A stretch of 64,000 nucleotides of DNA from Orobanche coerulescens (taxonomy: Eukaryota > Streptophyta > Magnoliopsida > Lamiales > Orobanchaceae): NCBI GenBank assembly GCA_033398695.1, contig CM065815.1:145373001-145437000 (forward strand), read 5' to 3'. The translations under genes and the position numbers were made by a program. The notes beneath the pieces are model-generated. The model was not told the origin of the DNA. It saw only the letters and a list, made by a program, of their open reading frames with translations, and did no database searches. Positions 44,173-55,385 of the stretch are shown one piece after another (within the stretch, counting starts at the first letter, position 1; the number at the start of each line of letters is the position of its first letter).

Positions 44173-44394
44173 TGTAATACCCAGTTATGAATTCATTTAT
44201 TATCATTCAATAATTGTCACTCAGAAATTTTTTAACTGAGTAATAATCATTCACCATTCATATTCATTCAATTGTGTTCACCATTCGGTGTACTTTAGAA
44301 TCGTGTATTAGTTGTTATTCGTCATTCATCACTGTTTGGGATCGAGACAAGAATATTGTCATCATCATCATCATCATATTTTGGTAGTCTGTGT

Positions 44395-44850
44395 GTGAGA
44401 TAGCACACGCTACGTACTCATGTTAGCGCACGGTAATGGAGTATAGGTAGCGCACGCTATGTATCAGCATTAGCGCACGCTAGCGCAATTGAGGCATACA
44501 GTCCAGTAGGTACTGGACTGAAATGGAATAATTCATAGCGCACACTATGAGTAGAGATTAGCATACGCTAATGGTGCTAGTACCACATGCTAAGTTATAG
44601 GTGTAGCGCAAGCTAACGCGAGCAAGGAAGAGGACAGTAGGTTCTGGACTCCAATATTCTGGACATCAACCATCAGGTAGCGCACGCTAACATAAGGTTA
44701 ACGCACGCTAATAAGAGATATTAGTGCATGCTACAAGGTATGTAGCGCACGCTAATGATGCAGGCAGTGGGTACTGGACTACCCGGTGAACCCGCTAGCG
44801 CACGCTAAGCACAGGAATTAGCGCGCGCTAAGCTGGGTTTACTATATTGG
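44395..44850 (+). promoter_or_regulatory. U3 palindrome array and TATA region of L (5-prime LTR)
   Basis: About fourteen TAGCGCACGCTA-type motifs from 44399 to 44830 (for example 44450-44461 and 44679-44690). The perfect inverted pair CAGTCCAGTA/TACTGGACTG is at 44499-44520. The array ends just before TACTATATTGG (44840-44850). The 3-prime LTR repeats it at 49975-50412 with TATATATT at 50421-50428. Confidence 0.55.
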
Positions 44851-45980
44851 ATAGTTTAGCCCAATTTCGTCATTTCTTCATCTCTTTTCCTCTCACGGGC
44901 GATTTTGGGCGACTTTGGACATTTTGTGAAGTGTTCTTCGAGCTGCAATCAACTATCAACATCTTCAAGCTTCTAGTTCGGATTAATCATCATTTAATCT
45001 TCTCCAACTCACCAAATCAAGGTAAACATTTCTTGAATCTAGAATTTCGGGATTTGAGTGTTTTCTTCCCGATCTCTTTGAGTTAGCTTGCTATCATGTT
45101 GGAATATGTTTAATATAGATTATCTACCTTAGATACTTGTATTCTTACAGATTCATTGATGTAATTTTCGGAATTTTTCAATATTGGGGTATTGTTCAAG
45201 AACACCTTGAGGGTTGACTTTGGAATTTTGGGGGTTATGACTAGATATTGTCGTAATCTCAAATGGAGTATTCCTATTAGATTATTGATGGTATTAATGA
45301 TGTTTTGTTAGATTGAATCACTCATTGGAGGTTGGTTTTCGATATATTTGGGATTGGTTGTAAACAATGGAAGATTGTTTACAACATGTTTATTGGAATG
45401 CCCCAATGAGTTTTGGGTAGTGTTGTATTGACTTTTTGAGTTGGTTGTGATCATGCTTGATTCGTATATAGAGCGAATTGTTGGTACTTATGTTATTCAA
45501 GGTTGTTCGAGCGGCCGATAATTCCAAGGGACGTTGATCGTGGAAGGACGTTCTCGCCTTCGGTTTGAGGTAAGTTTTATACTTGTACTAGTCAATGAGA
45601 TTAATGTTATCATATATGTGTATGAATGTGTTGTATCATTCCGACAGTCTCTTCATGAGTTCATTGATATTAAGGAATCGTTCGATATGATACTCTTTGG
45701 TAATTATGCTAAATGGTTATTATTGTTCATTAATGGCCGGTTCAAGGCATTGGGATACTCGTTGTTAATGTTATTGTCGATATCCGGTTTGTGGTATTGA
45801 TGTATCGAATATTGTTGTTGATATTGATGTCGATCTAAGACATTTTTGTAATCATTGTTATTGATGTTGGTGTTTTGTCATTGATGTTGTATTGGCCGAT
45901 TAAAGGCATCGGCATATTCGTTTCTCATCTTCATCATCGGTAACCGATTAAAAGTACCGAGGCATTTATTGTATCATTGT

Positions 45981-46280
45981 TATCGGTTGGCCATTCTAAG
46001 GAAATCGAGGTATTGAGTCATTCATTGTATCCTTGTTATCGATTGGTCATTCGAAGGCAATCGCAGTATTGAATCATTCGTTGTATCATTATTATCGATT
46101 GGTCGTTCTAAGGTAACCGAGGTATAGAATTATCCATTGCATCATTGTTATCAGTTGGCCATTCTAAGGCAATCGAGGTATTGATTTGGGACTGTCGAGG
46201 ATAGTTCCCATCCATTGTGTCGTTGTTATCGATTGAATATTCTAAGGTAATCGAGGTATTAAATTGGGACCACCGAGGAC
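45981..46280 (+). repeat. 56-bp tandem repeats in the L 5-prime LTR
   Basis: Units start TTATCGRTTGG at 45981, 46036, 46092 and 46148, with a longer last unit. Each contains CGATTGGCC and GGCAATCG separated by a short loop. This is the partner of 51562-51850. Confidence 0.75.
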
Positions 46281-46505
46281 GGTGCCCATCCGTGAGTCAT
46301 TATTGTCGTGTTGGCTGAATCAAGGCAGCACACTATCATTCTCGTGAATTCGGTAATCTTGGGATTGTTGTCATTTGTGATTAATTGTATTTTGGAGGCT
46401 AGTCTCGGCTAGTGCTCTATGGTTAAGTTTGGGGGCTTGAACCTTCGCGGTTGGGTTCTCAACACTTACAGCTCAGTAAGTCACGGCCATTGGATGGTGT
46501 CATTG

Positions 46506-46685
46506 TGATACGGCTTCATACCGTAGCTTCGGCCCTCATTGTGATACGGCTTCATGCCGTGGATTCGGCCCTCATTATGATACGGCTTCGTGCCGTGGCT
46601 TCGGACCTTATTGTGATATGGCTTCGTGCCTTGGCTTCAGCCCTCATTGTGATACGACTTCATGCTATGGCTTCGGCCCTCATTG
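46506..46685 (+). repeat. Five 36-bp hairpin repeats in the L 5-prime LTR
   Basis: Units start TGATACGGCTTC at 46506, 46542, 46578, 46614 and 46650, in perfect 36-bp phase. The best unit encodes ACGGC-loop-GCCGT followed by GGC-TTCG-GCC, that is, a UUCG-type hairpin in RNA. The region lies downstream of the TATA, so it would be transcribed. Confidence 0.8.
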
Positions 46686-47459
46686 ATACAGCTTCGGGAT
46701 ATCTTGGTTTCAGGTAATTGCGATATTTGATAGCTTCGGCTGAGTGGCTTTCAGGCCTTTGTGATGTCTTGGTATTTTGTTAGAGCCTTCGGACATTATG
46801 ATTCATATTTAATTCAGTTCTGGTTTGGTTCACGTTCGTATGATTCATCATCGTGTTCTATGTTTATGATTCGCCGTTGGGCACTTATGTTCTAATCTGT
46901 AGAACACGTATTAATAGTATGCCGTGGGCATAGTATGTCACGAATTCTTGGTTCTTACCTTGGTTTGTGATCATCTCGTATTATTATTATTGTACCGTTT
47001 CATTCTGCCTTTGGATGCATATCGTATTATACATGTATTTGATGTTCATTTTCTGGATGACTGACCCCATGGGGGCGGAACATGTTTTCATGTGTTAGGT
47101 GCTTGCGAGGAGAGAGTTGATATACAGGGGCATGACGATGGCGACGAGGCATTCGAGCGATACTAGTCCGAGTTGTTCATGTTGGTCAGTCAGTTGGAGT
47201 GTTCTCTAGTTTGTCAATCGTTGTCATTATATATTATCCGAGCAGATGCTCGTTGATGTTGTTGTATTTCATTTTTGGTCATGTAGGACCATCGTTGTCA
47301 TTGAAATTCCTCATCGGAATATTGTGTCGGATATCATAGTAGGGATTGTGATTTCCCTTGTTGGTTAATTTGATGTATTTTAGTCGTGTTCGCCTGGTAG
47401 ATCTCCTGGTGTGGGGTCCACGGCACTGTAATAACCCAATAGGATTTGGGGGTATTATA

Positions 47460-48168
47460 GAGACGTGGGGTTGTGAGATACCCTGATATGTGAGTTATGT
47501 GGCTCTACCGACAAGGTAGTAGTGGGACTATCAGGTTATAACAACCTGGACAGTCGGGTTTTATGAGTCGTGATATTTGCGCGACTGCATGAGTCATTCA
47601 TTCATCGATTCGTCGTCAGTGAAGACTAGTATCAAAAGACCTCGAAGCTTCATATGACCTGTGTAAGGACTCGATTCTCTTTATGTTCATACGTTAATTA
47701 TGTCATTGATTGTGCATGTTTTGTTGAAACCTATATGTGATATTAATGTTACGATTGATTAATGACTAATTGTTTTGGAGCACGTGTGACCTGTGCAAGT
47801 GATAAGGATCAATTCATTCATCAGTCAACGATCCTCAGTCATCATTTTTGATCTTATCGATCATGTTAATTCATTAATCATTCAGTCAATCTCATTGCTC
47901 AGTTGTTGATCTTGTGGATCGAACTATCAATCTTGTTAACGTATTCAAGATAATCATTTCAGGAATTTCATCAGATAATCATGTCACCTCACTTGACCTT
48001 CCATGCGATCTTATCATATTCCGGCGCAATGTCGACGATCATTTTACTGTATTATTAATGCGTTCATTGTGTTAGAGCGTGTATGCTCATTGTTATCATT
48101 CCGTAATATAATCATAATGCGATATTCATACGGGATCTATAATCATCATGTGACCTTCATGCTTCAGA
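47460..48168 (+). other. L leader between LTR and gag
   Basis: About 700 bp without a gene. No TGGTATCAGAGC-like primer site is visible after the LTR end; the sequence there is GAGACGTGGGGTTGTG. TTATCGATC and AATCATTCAGT-like AT-rich repeats occur near 47850-47960. Confidence 0.5.
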
Positions 48169-49421
48169 ATGGATAGAGCTGTCAAAGGACGCAGGAGAAT
48201 AGGCCGCGGTGCGGGCCGAAACCCGGGACCTCGTATGAATACCCACGCGAACGTGAGGGATATCATTAGTTCAACAGTTAGCGATGCTACTCATTCACTG
48301 GAAGATAATCAGTCACGGTCAGGGAGTCGTACCTGAGATGCAGCTCAATCAGAAGGTGTTCGGGTGGACCCATTCACATGTATGTAGGGCATGATGGCCC
48401 AGATGACTCAGATGACGCGGATAATGGAGACCATGCAGACCTCGATGGTTCATGGTCCACTACAGCAGGGATTCCATGTGCCTTTTCATGGACAAACTGG
48501 AGGACTAAGTCAGATTGTTGGCGATATCTCTCGTCAGAGGCCGCCTACTTTTGAGGGTTCATCGGAACCAGCTGATATTGTTCATTGGATTGAGCATTTT
48601 GATAAACTCTTCGACATGGTTCAGTGTTCGGAAGAGAGTAAGGTGGCAGTAGCGGATTACTACTTGAATAAGGGTGCTTATTCTTGGTGGCTTTCTGTGA
48701 AACCCACCAATCATGATTGTGTTTGGAGCGAGTTCAAGACCCTCATGATGGAGAGGTATTATCCGGCTCCACTTCGTGAAACCAAGTTATCAGAGGTTTT
48801 AAACCCCGAATCCATCGAGGACGAGGGTGTTATTATTATTGATGAGAAGTTTTAGGGACTTCTTCAGTTTGCTTCGTCTGTTATCCGTACTGAGGCGGAT
48901 AAGATCAAGTATTTTAGCAAGAGGCTAAATCTGCAGTTGAGGATACAGTTGTTTAATCACAATTGTAATTCACTTAGTGAGTTCATCGAGAAGGCTCTTG
49001 GAGCAGAGCTTTTGATCAAGGAGCTTACTCGGAAGCATGCTTCAGCTTCTTCTGGTGGGAGGACTGGGATGTCGGTTTGTTCAGAGGGACATCGGGCTCC
49101 GACGTCCAAGCGGTCACTTTCTAGTTGTCTTCGTGCTGGGAAAGCATCTTCCTCTCAGACGACGAGTTCGACTGTTGTTTGATTTAACTATGATTCAACA
49201 GGACAGATTAGTACTCGATGTACGGTGCCTGCTATTGTCTGTTTTCTGTGTGGGAGGCAGGGACACCTTTAGAAATACTTCAGGAGATCTAGTGCCAGTA
49301 GATCTCGAGAGAGCTCAAGGACCTCAAGGGATTTTATTACTCCAGCCCGTGATTCATTCAAGGGGTCCTATCACGCTTCGAGAGCCAAAGGTAAGGACAT
49401 TCATCATCGGTGTTAGAGGTT
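48169..49421 (+). pseudogene. Gag of L, one continuous frame with five stops
   Basis: The ATG at 48169 opens a basic, Arg/Gly-rich start (DRAVKGRRRIGRGAGRN). The retrotransposon gag domain follows (QRPPTFEGSSEPADIVHWIE, DYYLNKGAYSWWLSVK, MMERYYPAPLRETKLSEV), with a C-terminal half at 48856-49182 and the zinc knuckle CFLCGRQGHL-stop-KYF at 49240-49284. The whole gene is in one frame with no indel. In-frame stops are TGA 48334, TAG 48385, TAG 48853, TGA 49180 and TAG 49273. All could come from CGA or CAG by a C-to-T change. The last Cys of the knuckle seems to be Phe. Confidence 0.82.
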
Positions 49422-49747
49422 AATCATTCCGTTCATTGTTATTCATTCATGCATATAATTCATTCATAATATATCAATCATGTTGAGACTTGGAATTATC
49501 AAACTAATCATTCAATTCACGAGGGACGACGGTTCCAATCATTTCATTCGAGCTATCACTCATTGCGTTATCATTTCACCTCGGTGAGTTATTCTGGACC
49601 TTTGTCGGATTCTATTCATTTTTATTATTCTTCATGGTCCGTATTGAGGAGTATTCCTGGAGATGTTTTCAGATCCTGATGGATAGTTCATATCCTGAGT
49701 TGTGTACCCTTAGTTTCGGGGATGAAACTCCTTTTAAGGGGAGAGTA
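49422..49747 (+). other. L 3-prime region and polypurine tract
   Basis: Non-coding. AGTTTCGGGGATGAAACTCC (49711-49730) and the polypurine tract TTTTAAGGGGAGAG (49732-49745) stand directly before the 3-prime LTR, as in chromovirus-type gypsy elements. No pol domain is seen between gag and this tract. Confidence 0.75.
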
Positions 49748-51561
49748 TGTAATACCCGGTTATGAATTCATTTATTATCATTCAGTAATTGTCACTCAGA
49801 AATTTTTTCACTCAGTAATAATAATTCACCATTCATATTCATTCAATTGTGTTCACCATTCGGTGTACTTTAGAATCGCATATCATTTGTTATTCGTCAT
49901 TCATCACTGTTTGGGATCGCGACGAGAATATTGTCATCATCATCATCATCATCATATTTTGGTAGTCTGTGTGTGAGATAACGCACGCTACGTACTCTTG
50001 TTAGTGCGCGCTAATGGAGTACAGGTAGCGCACGCTATGCATCAGCATTAGCGCACGCTAGCGCAATTGAGGCAGACAGTCCAGTAGGTACTGGACTGAA
50101 ATGGAATAATTCATAGAGCACACTATGAGTAGAGATTAACGTACGCTAATGGTGCTACTACCGCACGCTAAGTTATAGGTGTAGCGCAAGCTAACACGAG
50201 CAAGGAAGAGGACAGTAGGTTCTGGACTACAATATTTTGGACATCAACCATAAGGTAGCGCACGCTAACACAAGGTTAACGCACGCTAATAAGAGATATT
50301 AACACACACTACAAGGTACGTAGCGCACGCTAACGATGCAGGCAGTGGGTACTGGACTACCCAGTGAACCCGCTAGCGCACGCTAAGCACAGTAGCTAGC
50401 GCGCGCTAAGCTGGGTTTACTATATATTGGATAGTTTAGCCCCATTTTGTCATTTCTTCATCTCTCTTCCTCTCGCGGGCGATTTTGGGCGACTTTGGAC
50501 ATTTTGTGAAGTGTTCTTCGAGCTGAAATCAGCTATCAACATCTTCAAGCTTCTAGTTCGGATTGATCATCGTTTAATCTTCTCTAACTCACCAAATCAA
50601 GGTAAACATTTCTTGAATCTAGAATTTTGAGATTTGAGTGTTTTCTTCCCGATATCTTCGAGTTAGCTTGCTATCATTTGGAATATGTTGAATATGGATT
50701 ATCTACCTTCGATACTTGTATTCTTACGGATTCATTGATGTAATTTTTGGAATTTTTGAATATTGGGGTATTGTTCAAGAACACCTTGAGGGTTGACTTT
50801 GGAATTTTGGGGGTTTCGACTAGATGTTGTCGTAATCTCGAATGGAGTATTCTTATTGGATTATTGATGGTATTAATGATGTTTTGTTGGATTCAATCAC
50901 GCATTGGAGGTTGGTTTTCGATATATTTGGGATTGGTTGTAAACAATAGAAGATTGTTTACAACAAGTTTGTTAGAATGCCCCAATGAGTTTGGGTAGTG
51001 TTGTATCGACTTTTTGAGTTCGTTGTGATCATGCTTGATTCGTATATTGAGCGAATTGTTGGTACTTGTGTTATTCAAGGTTGTTCGAGCGGCTAATAAT
51101 TCGAATGGACGTTGATCGTGGAAGGACGTTCTCGCCTTTGGTTTGAGACAAGTTTTATACTTGTACTAGTCAATGAGATTAATCTTATCATATATGTGTA
51201 TGAACGTGTTGTATCATTCTGAGACTTAGTCTCTTCATGAGTTCATTGATATTAAGGGATCGTTCGATACGATACTCTTCGGCAATTATGCCAAATGGTT
51301 ATTATTGTTCATTAATGGCCGATTCAAGACATTGGGATACTCGTTGTTAATGTTATTGTCGATAGCCGGTTCGCAGTATCAATGTATTGATTATTGTTGT
51401 TGATATTGATGTCGATCTAAGACATTTTTGTAATCATTGTTATTGATGTTGGTATTTTGTCATTGATGTTGTATTGGCCGATTGAAGGCATCGGCGTATT
51501 CGTTTCTCATCTTCGTCGTCGGTAACCGATTAAAGGTGCCGAGGAATTTATTGTATCATTG

Positions 51562-51860
51562 TTATCGGTTGGCCATTCTAAGGCAATCGAGGTATTGAGT
51601 CATTCATTGTATCCTTGTTATCGATTGGCCATTCTAAGGCAATCGAGGTATTGAATTATTCGTTGTATCATTGTTATCGATTGGCCATTCTAAGGCAATC
51701 GAGGTATAGAATCATCTGCTGCATCATTGTTATCGGTTGGCCATTCTAAGGCAATCGAGATATTGAATTGGGACTGTCGAGGATAGTTCCTATCTGTTGT
51801 GTCGTTATTATCGATTGACCATTCTAAGGTAATCGAGATATTGAATTGGGAACGTCGAGG
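51562..51860 (+). repeat. 56-bp tandem repeats in the L 3-prime LTR
   Basis: Units start TTATCGRTTGGCC at 51562, 51618 and 51674 in exact 56-bp phase, then two longer units of about 78 bp from 51730 and 51808. CGATTGGCC and GGCAATCG in each unit can pair. Confidence 0.8.
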
Positions 51861-52079
51861 ACGGTGCCCATCCGTGATGTCGTATTGGCCGACTTAAGGC
51901 AGCACACTATCATTCTCGTGAATTCGGTAATCTTGGGATCATTGCCGTTTGTGGTTAATTGTGTTTTGGAGGCTAGTCTTGGCTAGTGCTCGATGGGTAA
52001 GTTTGGGGGCTTGAACCTTCGCGGTTGGGTTCCCACCACCTACAGCTCAGTAGGTCACGACCATTATATGGTCTCATTG

Positions 52080-52165
52080 TGATACGGCTTCGTGCCGTGG
52101 CTTCGGCCCTCATTGTGATACAGCTTCGTGCCGTGGCTTCGGCCCTCATTGATACAGCTTCGGGC
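52080..52165 (+). repeat. Two 36-bp hairpin repeats in the L 3-prime LTR
   Basis: Units at 52080-52115 and 52116-52151 are nearly identical, followed by a partial unit (ATACAGCTTCGGGCTGT), itself a possible hairpin. Confidence 0.8.
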
Positions 52166-52930
52166 TGTCGTCGTTTCAGGTGATTTCGATATTTGACAGC
52201 TTCGGCTCAGTGGCTTTCAGGCCTTTGTGATGTCTTGGTATTTCGTTGGAGCCTTCGGGCATTGTGATTCATATTTAATTCAGTTCTGGTTTGGTTTACA
52301 TTCGTATGATTCATCGTGGTGTTCTATGTTTATGATTCGCCATTGGGCACTTATATTCTAATCTGTTGAACAGGTATTAATAGTTTGCGTTGGGCATAGT
52401 ATTTCACGAATGCTCGGTTCTTACCTTGATTTATGAGCATCTCATATTATTATTATTATACTGTTTCATTCTGCCTTTGGATGCATATCATGTTATACAT
52501 GTATTTGATGTTCATTATTTGGATGACTGACCCCGTGGGGGCGGAACATGTTTTCATATTTTTGGTGCTTGCGAGGAGAGAGTTGAGACACAGGTGCATG
52601 ATGATGGCGACGAGGCATTCGTGCGATACTAGTCCGAGTTGTTCATGTTGGTCAGTCAGTTGGAGTGTTCTCCAATTTGTTAGTCGTTGTCATTATGTAT
52701 TATCTGAGCAGATGCTCTTAGATGTTGTTGTATTTCATTTTTGGCCATGTAGGCCCATCGTTGTTGTTGAAATTCCTCATCAGAATATTGTGTCGGATAT
52801 CATAGTAGGGACTGTGATTTCCCTTGTTGGTTAATTTGATGTATTTTAGTCGTGTTCGCCTAGTGGATCTCCTGGTGTGAGATCTACGGCACTGTAATAA
52901 CCCAATAGGATTTGGGGGTGTTACAATAAA

Positions 52931-53850
52931 CACGGCAGGTGTATTAGTGATACCGAACGGCATCACCACAAACTCATAGTGTCCGTAGCGAGTTCTGAAC
53001 GCTGACTTCGGAATATCGGATTTCTTAATACTCAATTGATGATATCCGATATCGGATCGATCTTGGAAAATGTTGTCGCTCTTACAACTGGTCAAACAAA
53101 TCATCAATCCGTGGCAACGGGTACTTGTTCTTGATCGTCATCTTGTTCAGCTCCCGATGTCAATACAAAATTGAAGTGATCCATCTTTCTTTCACACAAA
53201 GAGAACTGGTGCACCCCAAGGCGAAACACTTGGCTGAATATAGCATTTGTCCAGTAACTCTTCCAGTTGCTTCTTTAATTCATACATTTCGGTAGGTGCC
53301 ATACGATACGGCGCCTTAGAAATCGGTGTAGCTCCTGGAAACATTCGGAAATTCGCTCACAATAGCAATGGATGAAAGCTCTACTTTTCCATCTTCCTTC
53401 TTCATCGCGTAACACCAATATCCAGTACAGCCCTATTTTAGCAGTTTGATAGCTTTCATTGCTTTGATCATTTTTTCTGAGCTTCCTGGTCTCCATCGCT
53501 CGAATAATAATTCGGAATATCATCGAGATATTCCTCTTCCGGTAGTTTACAATAGCTCCATAATGGTTAAGCCAATCATCTCTGAGAATCAGATCGTCTC
53601 CTTGTATCTCTATTATAATCATATTTGAGGGCCACTCTTTGCCTCCAATTGATAGAAGAAAATCTCTAGTTTCTGAGTTTACCACTATTCTCTCTCCACT
53701 CGGTAAACCCAAACATAAGGCTCACATTCATAAACAAGAAATGTTCAAATGATTAACACAAGACAATGATATAAACGAATGTGTAGCCCCTATATCGAAC
53801 AAAACATTAACTAGTTGTGAAAGGATCTGAACGGTACCTAATGCGACAGC
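52931..53850 (-). pseudogene. Protease and N-terminal RT of chromovirus B
   Basis: RT N-terminal half: [20 protein letters not shown] up to the L insertion (52931-53107 and upstream frames to about 53290). The protease C-terminal part is in 53275-53712 (GLPSGERIVVNSETRDFLL, LILRDDWLNHYGAIVN). The protease active site reads FDIGATHSFI (+ strand 53788-53796 for DIG), so the DTG threonine is Ile. A small deletion near 53333-53345 relative to copy A removes part of the linker. Confidence 0.83.
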
Positions 53851-54059
53851 GGCATCCTGATCATATACCCTCCCTATCTCATAAATGCGTGGAGGAACGG
53901 GTCCAGCACTCGATGCTCCCTTTCGGTCGAACTGTCCTCTGCCTCATCCTTGAACAAAACTCTGGGGTTAGACACTCTGCTCCGTCTGCGGAACACTTGG
54001 CTCTTTCTGAGCCGGTTGTGAAATATGAGCTCCAATTAACTTAGTGGCATCCTTGCATA

Positions 54060-55149
54060 ACACCACACGATGCCCTTTCTATCTGCATTCATAACATATC
54101 ACTGATGAATGAAAACAGTCACGCCAAAGGTGTCCTCGGCGACCATAATTAAAACAGTTCTTTACCACATCTGTTGGTGTCGATACCGATCTGAAGTTAT
54201 TTCCGCCTTTGGACGGATGTGGGGATATTTTAAATGAATGGAAGGATGACTGGGCTTTGCGGGGAACACTACTCTTGTGCTGAGAGACTTTATGATTCTT
54301 GGACTCTGCGAACTTTTCCATCACGGATTCTTACATTTCATACTCCAGAGCTTTGTCCTGATACTGGCGGAGAATCGTGCATTCTAAACCTGACATGTAG
54401 TTCTATATCTCCGGCTTCATTCTCATATCGAAGTGAATCATCATTTCTCCGTCGGTTCTAACCAGGTGTCGAACAAATGCCAGCTATTGATTAAATGCCT
54501 TAATCGCCTGAGATACTGGCACATCCAAAGGCTGTATGGAGAAAAACTCTCGAACCCTATCTTTCCTCACCGGACAAGGGCAGTACTGAGCTTCCATCAT
54601 AAGTTTAAATTCTCCCTAGTAGGCATCATGATCTACATTTCGGATGGCTTCCCACCACTCGGACGCTTCTCCTATCAGAAAATACTAGGTAATGGAGGCT
54701 ATCCAGTCATCTGGGCAGTTAACCCCGGCGAATATTTTCTCCAGCTTCCTCAACAAGTGATCCCATGTCGGTGTCTTAGAAAAACCATTGAATTTTGGCG
54801 GGTGCATCTTTGCCACCCCCTGTAGCCATCTGTCTCCTCTATTTCCCAAGTATGGGATGCCTTGCTGTCTTTCTCCTGGCTGTAATCCTACTGCCACTTT
54901 CATCCTGTCCAAAACCTGAGCAAACGGAGTCATCTGGTTGACTACCTGATGAAGGATGTCGGGAACAACAGGTCCAGCATTGGTCTCCACCATTTGCTCT
55001 CGCTCGTTGTTAACAGAATCCTGTTGCTCGCCTGAGTTATAGCTAGCCTGATTTGACAGTAAGTCAGGGACGGAGGGTGTAACTTCTCTTTCAGCATTCC
55101 AACGTCCGCGTCCATGACCACGACCACGTACATGTCCTCCTCTCAACAT
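54060..55149 (-). pseudogene. Gag of chromovirus B
   Basis: Start Met complement of 55147-55149, then LRGGHVRGRGHGRGRWNAER. Capsid-type domain PPKFNGFSKTPTWDHLLRKL in 54685-55149; after shifts, the C-terminal part 54079-54324 with the zinc knuckle CFNYGRRGHLWRDC, where the second Cys is Tyr. Copy A lost the first Cys instead. The second knuckle CYECR ends at a stop in both. Confidence 0.82.
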
Positions 55150-55368
55150 AATGTAACATAAACACTCAATATACAGGGAACAATATCATCCTAACGTTTC
55201 AAGCATACAAGGTGTAACATATAAAGAACAAGGTAGAGTTTAGGAAACTTACAACCACCGCTCACATGAAGACGTAGGTAGTACAGTGATGTTATTCGCG
55301 GCCGGCTGACTCAAAATAATACATCTGAACCCTAATTTAAGCCAACGGCCAAGATATCCATAGTCTTA

Positions 55369-55380
55369 GCTCTAATACCA
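55369..55380 (-). other. Primer-binding site of chromovirus B
   Basis: The complement reads TGGTATTAGAGC, five bases inside the LTR border. One change from the initiator-Met tRNA site. Confidence 0.78.
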
Positions 55381-55385
55381 TATTC

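Larger units (their letters stand above)
44173..47459 (+). repeat. 5-prime LTR of L
   Basis: 3287 bp. It starts TGTAATACCCAG and ends GGGGTATTATA (CA mutated to TA). It holds five 36-bp hairpin repeats at 46506-46685 against two in the 3-prime LTR. Three missing units (108 bp) account for almost all of the length difference of the LTRs. ORFs here, including the repetitive one at 46451-46717, are artefacts of repeats. Confidence 0.9.
44173..52925 (+). mobile_element. Gag-only LTR retrotransposon L (TR-GAG-like)
   Basis: 8753 bp, flanked by ATAAA at 44168-44172 and 52926-52930. LTRs are 3287 and 3178 bp (TGTAATACCC...GGTRTTAYA); the interior is only 2288 bp and holds gag but no protease, RT, RNase H or integrase. 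A polypurine tract is present. This matches the published concept of non-autonomous TR-GAG elements, which need enzymes from an autonomous partner. LTR D and LTR 61616-63120 are relatives, so it is a family. It sits inside RT of chromovirus B, in the opposite orientation. Confidence 0.9.
49748..52925 (+). repeat. 3-prime LTR of L
   Basis: 3178 bp, TGTAATACCCGG to GGGTGTTACA. It aligns with 44173-47459 throughout, with scattered changes. It contains the palindrome array (49975-50412), the inverted pair at 50077-50098, TATA 50421-50428, 56-bp repeats and two 36-bp repeats. Confidence 0.92.

Noticed and set aside
46451..46717. Open frame with internally repeated peptide (RLHAVASALIVI)
   Set aside because: It is the 36-bp hairpin repeat read in one frame. 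A unit length divisible by 3 keeps it open; there is no start context or domain.
51562..51860. CRISPR-like array
   Set aside because: Tandem repeats without unique spacers, inside an LTR of a plant element.
52433..52834. 133-codon ORF in the L 3-prime LTR
   Set aside because: Not conserved as a frame in the 5-prime LTR; no domain.
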